From Flexithrix dorotheae DSM 6795 (GTDB lineage: Bacteria; Bacteroidota; Bacteroidia; Cytophagales; Flammeovirgaceae), in the NCBI RefSeq assembly GCF_000379765.1, contig NZ_KB903430.1, positions 158,945 through 222,944 on the forward strand: 64,000 bases of DNA. The letters run 5' to 3'. The position numbers and the translations under genes are program-made. Positions within the stretch are counted from its first letter, which is position 1. Every line of letters starts with the position of its first letter. Of this stretch, positions 9,484 through 17,674 are shown in pieces. The notes below the pieces were generated by a model. The model searched no databases and had not been told where the DNA came from. It was given only the letters and a program-made list of their open reading frames with translations.

Positions 9484-10938
9484 TCAGTCAGCCTGATCCC
9501 AAAGCCGATAAGGATCATCGTTGGCTTTCATTTGTTCCCATAAGACTACTTCCATCTCTTTTAGTTTATCAGCATTTTTGGGGTTGTCTGCAAGATTGGT
9601 CTGCATTTCTCCTGTTTTCCCATGCTCAGGTAAATATTCATTAGGGTTTTCCGCTAAATTAAAAAGCTGGGTTTTTCTCAGTGACCCTTCTAAAAGATCA
9701 TATTTTATCAGTTTCCAATCCCCCTTTTTCACCGTGCGCATGCCAGGTTTCGAGCCACCACAATACACCCCATACTGTACCTCCCTGATGAATTCTTTTT
9801 CTCCATCCAGTACAGGTTTAAAACTTGTACCCTCCACTGTTTCAGGAATTTCAATACCTGCCAGTTCGCATACAGTCGGTAAAATATCCAATAAATAAAT
9901 GTTTCCTTCCACCTGTTGGCCTGCCTTTATGCCAGGTCCTTTCACAATAAATGGCACGCGCCAGGTATGTTCATACAAATTCTGTTTTCCCATGAGTCCA
10001 TGCCGGCCGATTGACATTCCATGGTCGGAAGTATAAATGATATAGGTATTATCCAACTCCCCCATTTCTTCCAGCTTTTTCAATACTTTGCCCAGCTGAA
10101 TATCAATATTTTCTGAACAGGCATATTCCCTTCCCAACTCATTTCTTACAGTTTGCTCATCTCTTCTCTTCCAAACTCCGCTTACCCTTTCTTCATCCCT
10201 GAGTTCTAAATGGCCATGATGGAATGGGTGTGCTGGCAGATAATTTTCCTGCAAGGCGGGCTGCTTTGGATTAGCAGGAGGAAAACTACTGGTATCTTTG
10301 TGGTTTACCGCTCCATATTTTGCAAGAAGCTCAGGGGTGCCATTTCTTGGATCATGTGGATGCGAGAAGCCAAAATAAATAAAAAATGGATCTGATTCCT
10401 GATTCAGTTCCCTTTCTCCTAAATAATCTAAAACCTGCTTTGCATGCCATGCACTTCCACTTTCTTCCGTTCCTCCTCTCTTCGTAGCATCTTTTATCAC
10501 AGCAAACTGCTTATTAGCCCCCGGGTATGAATTACCTTTTTTACAGGTTCGCATCGTTTTATATCCTGCTCTGTTAAACACCGCCCCAATGGTTTGTTCA
10601 TCGATTGGATGTGGATCTGTTTGCTTTTGAAATTCTGCACTTGGGGGCAAATGCCATAAAGTCCGTCCACTCATAATCATATGCCTTGAAGGGGTACAAA
10701 CTGCTCCATTCATGGAGCCCATGTGTCGGGCACTATGAAAAACCATCCCGCTTTTTGCCAAATTATCAATTGTAGGAGTCTCCAGAATGGAATTTGGATC
10801 ATAAGTTTTTAAATCAAAAGGAGACTGGTCATCTACCAGGACAAATAAAAAATTAGGTTTTTTAGGTTCATTTTCACAAGCCATGATGAAAACCAACACC
10901 AATAGCCAGGCAGGAATCCACTTAAGAAACATCTTCAT
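9484..10938 (-). CDS. Lipoprotein sulfatase 4
   Basis: A 484-residue S1-type sulfatase. The lipobox is VFIMAC (Cys21). NFLFVLVDDQSPFD is the metal-binding start. The formylglycine motif is CTPSR (Cys81), followed by HMIMSGRTLWH. TSDHGMSIGRHGLMGKQ is the choline-sulfatase/iduronate-sulfatase-like block, so it belongs to a different S1 branch from sulfatases 1-3, which have SDNG or TDNG at this place. It lies 7 bp downstream of lyase B, so the two are probably co-translated. No sulfatase-maturing enzyme is seen in the window, so maturation must come from elsewhere in the genome. Confidence 0.92.
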   Translation of the reverse strand: MKMFLKWIPAWLLVLVFIMACENEPKKPNFLFVLVDDQSPFDLKTYDPNSILETPTIDNLAKSGMVFHSARHMGSMNGAVCTPSRHMIMSGRTLWHLPPSAEFQKQTDPHPIDEQTIGAVFNRAGYKTMRTCKKGNSYPGANKQFAVIKDATKRGGTEESGSAWHAKQVLDYLGERELNQESDPFFIYFGFSHPHDPRNGTPELLAKYGAVNHKDTSSFPPANPKQPALQENYLPAHPFHHGHLELRDEERVSGVWKRRDEQTVRNELGREYACSENIDIQLGKVLKKLEEMGELDNTYIIYTSDHGMSIGRHGLMGKQNLYEHTWRVPFIVKGPGIKAGQQVEGNIYLLDILPTVCELAGIEIPETVEGTSFKPVLDGEKEFIREVQYGVYCGGSKPGMRTVKKGDWKLIKYDLLEGSLRKTQLFNLAENPNEYLPEHGKTGEMQTNLADNPKNADKLKEMEVVLWEQMKANDDPYRLWDQAD

Positions 10939-10945
10939 TTTTTTA

Positions 10946-13687
10946 TTAATCTAATTGTACAGTTCTCAATTCACCTGTCTCAAATTTTTTCACTTTTTTC
11001 CCATCCGAAATGCTTACAGGCACTTCATTATGCAATTTCCATTGTCCCTGCTTATATTCCAAAATCGCATTTCCTTTTTGGGACGCAGAGATTTGGTAAC
11101 CCCTGGCTTTCAGTTGGGTTCCATTGCCCATAAAAAGTATAAAATCCTCATTTTTTTCAGTTCCAATAAGGGCATAAGTAGCATCTGATGACATGTTTTG
11201 GTAACTGGCAATTGCTCCATTATCCGAGGAGAATACAAAATCCTCTCGTCCAGATTTATGTTTAATTTGCAAACCAGCAAAAGCCTTATGGCCATTTTCA
11301 TCCTCAAAACTGTTTATGGAGGAAATGCTTTTCCCTTCCCCGGAAGTAAAGGGTTCGTACACTGAAATAAAGGGATGTTCCCAGGCTTCACCATGCTGTC
11401 GAGCTGCAAAGGTTAAATAAGGTTGTTTGTCTACCTCATAAGGAATTCCGCTATTGTGCCTGAATGACTTGCATGGGGGTGATTTTATGGTAAATACCTC
11501 CCGACCTTCGGTACCTTTCATCCAAAGGTTCATGAACACATTTTCACCACCGGGCATGGCAATTTTCCACTCTGCCTGATAGTCTTCCGATGTACATACC
11601 GATTTTTTATCCCACATATAATCCAATGCATACAGATGTCCTCCGGCAAAAGCCATCTCTTCACTGTGTTTTAGGTTCAAAGTATTGCCCTCGGCATCGG
11701 ATACCTCCATACTTTGCCCCAGGTTGTGATAGAAATAATCATGGAATTTATCTCCCTTTCTTTGTTTTTTCGAGCGAAACACATCAATGTAATACCCCGT
11801 ACTTTCACTTGTTTTTACAATGCTCACTGTTCTGTTTTGATCACTGCGGGTTTCGGGCTCCAGGAAATAAACATCCGAATAAGTAATGTTTGGATAGAAA
11901 CCATGTTTTTGTTCCGACTTTGGGTATTCCCCCATCAAATCAAAAGCATGATAACTTAACATCTCGGTATAAGAGGATGCACCATCTACCATTACCGTAT
12001 TATGGGCAGGAAACTGGGAATAATACTCCAGGTAAATGGGTTGCAGATAACCTGCTCCTTTTCCCGGATCTGCCCCCTGCACAAAACCTTTTCCGTACAA
12101 CTCCATGTTTATTCCGTTGGCATGCATATGATTGCCAAGTGAACCATTTAAAGAAACCATCATTCCATCTTTTCCGGTACCCATTCGCTGTATATGCCAG
12201 CTCACATTGGGTGCATAAAATGTCTGCGTAATATAATCACTTTTGTTACCCGCTCCATATTTAGGATTTAATTCCAAAGGTTTACTTGTAAAAAAGGAGG
12301 AGATATTTGCCCCTGGTCTTCGGTCCCTCCTTTTTTGCCCATCTTTCTCCTCAAAAAGGCGGTACAAGGCAGTAAATTCTTCTTCCAGTTTTTCATCCTT
12401 ATTTTTTTGAGCAATTCGAATCATATCACTCATGGCTTCTGAACTAATGGGACCGTAATAGGAATCGCCAAAAGCTACGGACTGCCCATTGGGGAACAGG
12501 TATTGAGGCAGCATTTTTACCGCTTTTCCCATCACCGGAGTGTATGGTAAAATATTATGATCGAAAGTATTATCGAAATCCCGGATAAAATTAGTCAGGT
12601 CTTTGGTTACTCCCTGGGCATATCCCGGACATTCGGCCCAAACCCCGTTATTTTCATCATAGCCATAATCCATAAATTTGCTCAAAGACCATTGCCGGGC
12701 AGAAGTCACATTCAAAATATAATCGATATAATATTCCCGGCCCTTTTTATCCTCATAATTGATATTGTCCTGTAATACCATGGCCGCCTTTAAAATTATT
12801 TTGGCCTGATGCAGATTCCAGTTATTCTGTGGTACCCCATTTTTAATAATCTGGTCTGTCCATCGCTTTATGGTTGTATCATAACCGGCAATTTTAGCTG
12901 CATGATTTGCTTCAAGGAATGGATGTAAAAAATCGTAGAGTTCGGCTATATCTTTCAAAATACCTTCATGAATCACCTGAAAGTTGGTAAACCCTACAAG
13001 TGTTTGAATATGGCCATTGAGTAAATCGATGGGTTCTTTTCTATAGTACATTCCTGCCATATAGGTATCAAACACATCGAAGGCAAATTTGGCAAATCGA
13101 TCATCTCCTTCCAGCCAATAAATAAATGCAGCATCACGGGCAAGTCTCATAATTTCTTCGTTTATGGAATAGACTATCCTGCCGGTTTTTGATTGCGCTA
13201 CCCATTCAAAAGGCTGTCCTTCCTTACTTCGGTTGGGTAAATACAAACCACGTTCATCGTCCATATAAGGTAAAATATCCTCCAGTTTCGGTTTTCCATA
13301 AGGTGTGGTATAATCACGGGAACCCGCAAAACGAACAGTAGGCACAGGAGCTTCTCCATCAGCATGGGAATAATTTATGCCATTAATGTAAATATTGGTG
13401 GCTTTGGTTTTCCAATGCATTTGCAGGCGGGAAACCATCCATTCCGGATCATCCACATGACGTTCCACATGTTTATCAATTCTTTTATGAATTCCTGAAA
13501 GCACTTCCTTTGCCCAATCTTCTTCCTGTATGGTTTCTTCCAGGTCCTTTTTTTCCTCCTGGGTAATATACAACCGTGGGTAACCTTGCTCCAGATTTGT
13601 AGGAAGGGGGATTTTCACTCGATCCTGGGCAATATTCCAACTGGCCAGAAAGGTTAAAAAAATTAAAACTGTAATGCTTTTTATCAT
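10946..13687 (-). CDS. Heparinase II/III-type polysaccharide lyase B
   Basis: A 913-residue secreted lyase, paralogous to lyase A. The signal peptide is about residues 1-20, ending SWNIA. Matching landmarks are NNWNLHQAKI, GVWAECPGYAQGV (likely catalytic Tyr), GNHMHANGINMELY (likely catalytic His) and FPAHNTVMVDG. Its start codon overlaps the stop of the upstream beta-helix gene as ATGA (13,684-13,687), so translation is coupled. Having two divergent paralogues suggests they cut different linkages or different sulfation patterns of one glycan. Neither can be assigned to a numbered PL family by eye. Confidence 0.85.
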   Translation of the reverse strand: MIKSITVLIFLTFLASWNIAQDRVKIPLPTNLEQGYPRLYITQEEKKDLEETIQEEDWAKEVLSGIHKRIDKHVERHVDDPEWMVSRLQMHWKTKATNIYINGINYSHADGEAPVPTVRFAGSRDYTTPYGKPKLEDILPYMDDERGLYLPNRSKEGQPFEWVAQSKTGRIVYSINEEIMRLARDAAFIYWLEGDDRFAKFAFDVFDTYMAGMYYRKEPIDLLNGHIQTLVGFTNFQVIHEGILKDIAELYDFLHPFLEANHAAKIAGYDTTIKRWTDQIIKNGVPQNNWNLHQAKIILKAAMVLQDNINYEDKKGREYYIDYILNVTSARQWSLSKFMDYGYDENNGVWAECPGYAQGVTKDLTNFIRDFDNTFDHNILPYTPVMGKAVKMLPQYLFPNGQSVAFGDSYYGPISSEAMSDMIRIAQKNKDEKLEEEFTALYRLFEEKDGQKRRDRRPGANISSFFTSKPLELNPKYGAGNKSDYITQTFYAPNVSWHIQRMGTGKDGMMVSLNGSLGNHMHANGINMELYGKGFVQGADPGKGAGYLQPIYLEYYSQFPAHNTVMVDGASSYTEMLSYHAFDLMGEYPKSEQKHGFYPNITYSDVYFLEPETRSDQNRTVSIVKTSESTGYYIDVFRSKKQRKGDKFHDYFYHNLGQSMEVSDAEGNTLNLKHSEEMAFAGGHLYALDYMWDKKSVCTSEDYQAEWKIAMPGGENVFMNLWMKGTEGREVFTIKSPPCKSFRHNSGIPYEVDKQPYLTFAARQHGEAWEHPFISVYEPFTSGEGKSISSINSFEDENGHKAFAGLQIKHKSGREDFVFSSDNGAIASYQNMSSDATYALIGTEKNEDFILFMGNGTQLKARGYQISASQKGNAILEYKQGQWKLHNEVPVSISDGKKVKKFETGELRTVQLD

Positions 13688-15060
13688 TTTAAATACTCTT
13701 TTAAGACTTCTCCCTGGCTTTTTATTTCAGGATTTTCGGTACCTGGTAAAAGCAGGACCTTTGTTTCTGTTTGGTTCTCCAATCTGATATTAGTGGCATG
13801 AATTACAGCATTCTTTTTAAAATTCCCATACCCTTCTTTAGTAGAAAGTTTTATCTTCATAACTTCCGGAATAAAATCGGGATTGGAGGTGGTAATGACT
13901 ACCTGATGATTTGTTCCATTTATTTTTGCCAGCATACTATTGGCCAGTCCTTCTCTACTTTCTAATATTTCCATTTCTACATAAGCATTTTTGGCATTAG
14001 TATATGGAATACAAAAGGCTTCAGCATACTTTGCATCAGAACTGCAGTTAATCAAAGTATCGGCATTGCCTACGTTGAATCCAGTTGCCACACAGTTGGT
14101 TACCCGGCAATCGATCACCTTGTCTCCTGAAGTGCTAAGCCCGGTACAAATTCCTCTGCGCATGTTAGTTACGGTGCAATTTTTTATGGTTGTATTTTTA
14201 GTAGGCTGCCCTCTCATATCAGGATACATCCGAATACCATCTTCACTCAATGAAATGACTTCACCGGGCAAAATTTTGCCATCTTCGGCTACGATTGTCC
14301 CTTCAATGTAACCTCCTTTCCCTGCATAAAAATCCTTATCATAACAATAGCCCGATGTTTCAGCCAGAATATCATCGGTGAAGCAGAGCAGGCCATCTAC
14401 ATGGCAATTTTCAATTAGGGTGTTTTCGGCCCCTTGTAAAAAAATGGCATGTCCCATTGCACGCATGTGGACTTGACATCCAATTAATTTCACATTTTTT
14501 GCAGGATATCCTATTCGGATTCCATTCATTTTCCGTACATCACCTCCACCTAAACCATAAAGGCTACCATAGCCCCAGGGGCTGGACCCGGCAGTTCGTA
14601 CTTCCACATTTTTTAAAGTAACATCCGAACCTATAATATTAAACATTTTGTTTTTGCTCTGTCTGCCGGGTTTGCCTCCATATGTTTCTATATACAGCCC
14701 TTCCATGATCACATTGTTCCCGGAGATTTCAATTGCACAATAGAGTTTATTGTCTGTTTTGCCTGGTTTCAAATTGGTTAAACTGAATAATTTAGTGTCC
14801 ACCATGATTCTTACTTCTGTCAGGTCATAGTGGGAATTATTTCCGGTAAACTCCATGAAACGAGTACTCAGGGTTTTATCAATATTGTAGGAGCCTTTTT
14901 TCAACCTGACCTTCACATTATCCTTTCCGGCAAATTCCCGCAACTCGGCAAGACTTCCAATTAAAATAAAACCATCTCCGTCTCCCACCTTTTCTGCCAG
15001 GGCCCAATTCATTCCCAAAAACAGGAGGCTAATGATGTAGCATAATAGTTTAATCTTCAT
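13684..15060 (-). CDS. Secreted right-handed parallel beta-helix protein
   Basis: A 458-residue secreted protein. ATG 15,060 is chosen; the upstream TTG at 15,072 is in frame but gives a worse signal peptide. The signal ends LGMNWALA. The body shows repeated short beta-helix rungs such as NNVIMEGLYIETYGG, SDVTLKNVEVRTAG, KNVKLIGCQVHMRAMG and NTTIKNCTVTNMRRG. The N-terminal rungs recall chondroitinase B/alginate lyase (PL6-like) proteins, but I cannot identify a Lys/Arg catalytic pair with confidence. It overlaps the next gene, lyase B, by four bases and follows the DUF1961 gene by 16 bp. A polysaccharide lyase or glycan-binding role is likely. Confidence 0.75.
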   Translation of the reverse strand: MKIKLLCYIISLLFLGMNWALAEKVGDGDGFILIGSLAELREFAGKDNVKVRLKKGSYNIDKTLSTRFMEFTGNNSHYDLTEVRIMVDTKLFSLTNLKPGKTDNKLYCAIEISGNNVIMEGLYIETYGGKPGRQSKNKMFNIIGSDVTLKNVEVRTAGSSPWGYGSLYGLGGGDVRKMNGIRIGYPAKNVKLIGCQVHMRAMGHAIFLQGAENTLIENCHVDGLLCFTDDILAETSGYCYDKDFYAGKGGYIEGTIVAEDGKILPGEVISLSEDGIRMYPDMRGQPTKNTTIKNCTVTNMRRGICTGLSTSGDKVIDCRVTNCVATGFNVGNADTLINCSSDAKYAEAFCIPYTNAKNAYVEMEILESREGLANSMLAKINGTNHQVVITTSNPDFIPEVMKIKLSTKEGYGNFKKNAVIHATNIRLENQTETKVLLLPGTENPEIKSQGEVLKEYLK

Positions 15061-15076
15061 TGCTAATGTCAATTAA

Positions 15077-15880
15077 TTATCTTGTAAATACTTTAAAGTC
15101 ACTGTATTGAGCGGAGCGGGTAAACATGTGGCGTAAACCAATCCGCCCTTCTTTTGGAGACTGATTCTCAGCCAGGTCCCAGGAATATAATTTCTCTTCA
15201 GCACCTTCCCCTTTTACACTAAAATGAAGTTTAGTTTCTGTTTTGATAATAGTGATTTTATAAGTTTCACCCGGCAGGAATAGTCCGGTTTTAAAAAATG
15301 CCGGCAGGATTTCGGTTTGCCCAAAATTACTTTCCTCAGCCGGGTATTTTCTCACCCTTATGTAATCATTTTCCGGATCTTCGTTCACCATAGGAAATGC
15401 TGCATAACTGATGTGCAAAGGATTCATGTTGTAATAATATTTGCTCATGGTGGGTACTTCCCGGTACTTATTCCATTTGGTGATATCCTTGCCCCTACCT
15501 GCCTTCCCAATTCCCTGAGCCTGTATGTACAAAATGTTCACATTCACTATTTGGGAATCCGTTCGGGTGTAGTTGTACTCTATTTTAATATCTCCTTTAA
15601 AGGATTTTTTTGTCCACAGAACCGTATGGTGCGCATCATTTCGGTTGACTGGACCAGCAATTAAATTCATCCCGTTTTCGTTTTGCTCCACTGTTGAAAT
15701 TAATCCGTCTTTAAACCAATTTTTTTCCCAATTGCTCGTGCAATCGTCTGAAAATTTAAGTTTCCATTCTGTAGAATTATTCAGGCTGTTAAAATCCTGT
15801 TGTCCCTTTACCACATTACCTACCCATAGAAAAAGAAGTAAGACAAGGAAGGAAAACAAGGCTGGATTTTTCATATTCAT
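15077..15880 (-). CDS. Secreted DUF1961-family protein
   Basis: A 267-residue secreted protein with a signal peptide in the first 26 residues. The body matches what I know of DUF1961: HHTVLWTKKSFKGDIKIEY, NVNILYIQAQGIGKAG, MNPLHISYAAF, YIRVRKYP and a closing GRIGLRHMFTRSAQYSDF. The pattern suggests a concanavalin-like beta-sandwich, the fold shared by several glycanases, lyases and binding modules. No catalytic residue can be assigned by eye. It is enclosed by GH29 upstream (61 bp) and the beta-helix protein downstream, so a direct role in binding or cleaving the PUL glycan is likely. Confidence 0.75.
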   Translation of the reverse strand: MNMKNPALFSFLVLLLFLWVGNVVKGQQDFNSLNNSTEWKLKFSDDCTSNWEKNWFKDGLISTVEQNENGMNLIAGPVNRNDAHHTVLWTKKSFKGDIKIEYNYTRTDSQIVNVNILYIQAQGIGKAGRGKDITKWNKYREVPTMSKYYYNMNPLHISYAAFPMVNEDPENDYIRVRKYPAEESNFGQTEILPAFFKTGLFLPGETYKITIIKTETKLHFSVKGEGAEEKLYSWDLAENQSPKEGRIGLRHMFTRSAQYSDFKVFTR

Positions 15881-15941
15881 AAGGATTTGACAGAAATCTT
15901 AAGGTTATAAATCATTTTTTCAGCTCCAAATTAAAGATTTC

Positions 15942-17672
15942 TTAATTAACCGGTGTCATCACCACCTGCTTTAAATTCACCGGATTCCAATTTCCGGCAA
16001 TAGGTTTAAAGGTGATTTTATAACTTCCAGGCTCTGAAATCTCAAACGCCCCGATTTCTATAGGCTCAAATTTGTCATATCCACCAGTTGCAGGGATTTT
16101 TACTTTCTCTGTTTGTCCATCTATTTCCACTGTAAATTCAGTCTCTGCCTGCCCGGCAGTTAATGATGTGACCTGAAATTTGCCCGGTTTATCAATAGCA
16201 AAATTCCAGTAAACTACCGCAGTTTCACTGGTCCAATGGCCTATACAATCTTTAGAGCTATTGTAGCGTGCTCCTGGCCCTTGTAGATTTTGAAATTGGG
16301 CCCGTTCGGTATGGAATGCAACCACACCATCTTCATTTTGTCCAAAAGGTTTTGGGGGAATCGCATTTGGGGCATTCACAAGCTGAAGGACAACTACTGA
16401 GTTAATTGGATCGGGGGCTTTTCCCGCAAGATTTACCACAAGTCCGTCTTCCCCCGATTTGGTTTTAAATACTTTTTTACTATTTGCTAAAAGATACGCT
16501 TTTTGAGCCTTATTTTTTATGGGAACTAGCAATTTCCCATCGGTGGGCCAATCGAATATATGGAGATAAAGATTTGTTTTACCATTTACAGCTTTCATAG
16601 TAATATATCCCCAGTCGGGCTTGCCACATGGACTGGCTTCAGTTTCATAAATCGATTCACTGTTAGTATTCATCCAGGCACCCACAGCTTTCAGGTTTGC
16701 AACAGCCGTTGGGGCTAAAGTTCCTAAAGAAGTTGGACTCACATTTAATAAATAATTTCCACCCATACTGCTGGCATCCGCCAAGTTTCTAAGCAGGGTA
16801 GCTACTGGTTTAAAATTCTGGTCATCACTTCTGTATCCCCAGCTCCCGCTAATAGGCTGGCATATTTCCCAGTAATCGGCCTCAGGCTTTTGCTTGGGCA
16901 AATGCCTTTCATAGGTTTTATGGTCACCCGGATATTCATCCCCAAGCCTGTCGTTGGTAATGATTGCCGGTTGCAGATCGGTGGAAATGTGGTACAAACT
17001 GTCAATTACCTCTTTGCTCATTTTCCTTGGAGTATCCCACCAGAAGATGGCAATTGGGCCATACTCCGTTAAAAGTTGCCTTACTTCAGGAAGTGCCTTT
17101 TCCTTCACATATACATCCGTACTCACCCGCTGCATCTTTTTATCCCAGGTATTGCCCATGCCACCCGGATGACTCCAATCCTGTGCCTGTGAATAATAAA
17201 ACCCGAATTTAATATCCTGTTTGGCACACTCCTCTGCAAGTTCTTTGAGTACATCACGCTTAAATGGCGTAGCATCTACTACATTAAAAGGATTACTTTT
17301 TGAATCGAACATGGAAAAACCATCGTGATGTTTGGAGGTAATTACCATATATTTCATTCCGGCTTCCTTGGCCAGCCCCACAAAAGTTTTGGCATTGAAT
17401 TGAGTGGGATTAAACTGATCTGCAAACTTTTCGTAATCGTGCAAAGGAATTTTGCCTTTATTCATAATCCATTCTGCACTATTAGTTTGAGCTTCGCCCT
17501 TGTAAAATCCTGCAGGAACCGAATAAATACCCCAGTGTATAAACATGCCAAAACGAGCATCTGTCCACCACTTCATACGCTCCTTATCCGTTATTTCCTG
17601 AGCCTTTCCTGTATTTGAAAATACCACAAAACCGTAAATAAAAACTAAAACTATTATCTGTATCCTTTTCAT
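15942..17672 (-). CDS. GH29 alpha-L-fucosidase B with C-terminal beta-sandwich
   Basis: A 576-residue secreted alpha-L-fucosidase. The signal peptide is about residues 1-24. The fold begins WWTDARFGMFIHWGIYSVP. SKHHDGFSMF is the conserved substrate-binding block. The nucleophile is the Asp of FWWDTPR (Asp213). After the TIM barrel and the usual small beta domain, about 120 further residues (roughly 455-576) form a galactose-binding-like module, including GHWTSETAVVYW and GSYKITFKP. It starts 2 bp after the stop of the beta-helix/PDZ gene. It is clearly different from the other GH29 in the operon (WWD rather than WFD at the nucleophile), so a different fucose linkage is possible. Confidence 0.92.
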   Translation of the reverse strand: MKRIQIIVLVFIYGFVVFSNTGKAQEITDKERMKWWTDARFGMFIHWGIYSVPAGFYKGEAQTNSAEWIMNKGKIPLHDYEKFADQFNPTQFNAKTFVGLAKEAGMKYMVITSKHHDGFSMFDSKSNPFNVVDATPFKRDVLKELAEECAKQDIKFGFYYSQAQDWSHPGGMGNTWDKKMQRVSTDVYVKEKALPEVRQLLTEYGPIAIFWWDTPRKMSKEVIDSLYHISTDLQPAIITNDRLGDEYPGDHKTYERHLPKQKPEADYWEICQPISGSWGYRSDDQNFKPVATLLRNLADASSMGGNYLLNVSPTSLGTLAPTAVANLKAVGAWMNTNSESIYETEASPCGKPDWGYITMKAVNGKTNLYLHIFDWPTDGKLLVPIKNKAQKAYLLANSKKVFKTKSGEDGLVVNLAGKAPDPINSVVVLQLVNAPNAIPPKPFGQNEDGVVAFHTERAQFQNLQGPGARYNSSKDCIGHWTSETAVVYWNFAIDKPGKFQVTSLTAGQAETEFTVEIDGQTEKVKIPATGGYDKFEPIEIGAFEISEPGSYKITFKPIAGNWNPVNLKQVVMTPVN

Positions 17673-17674
17673 AA

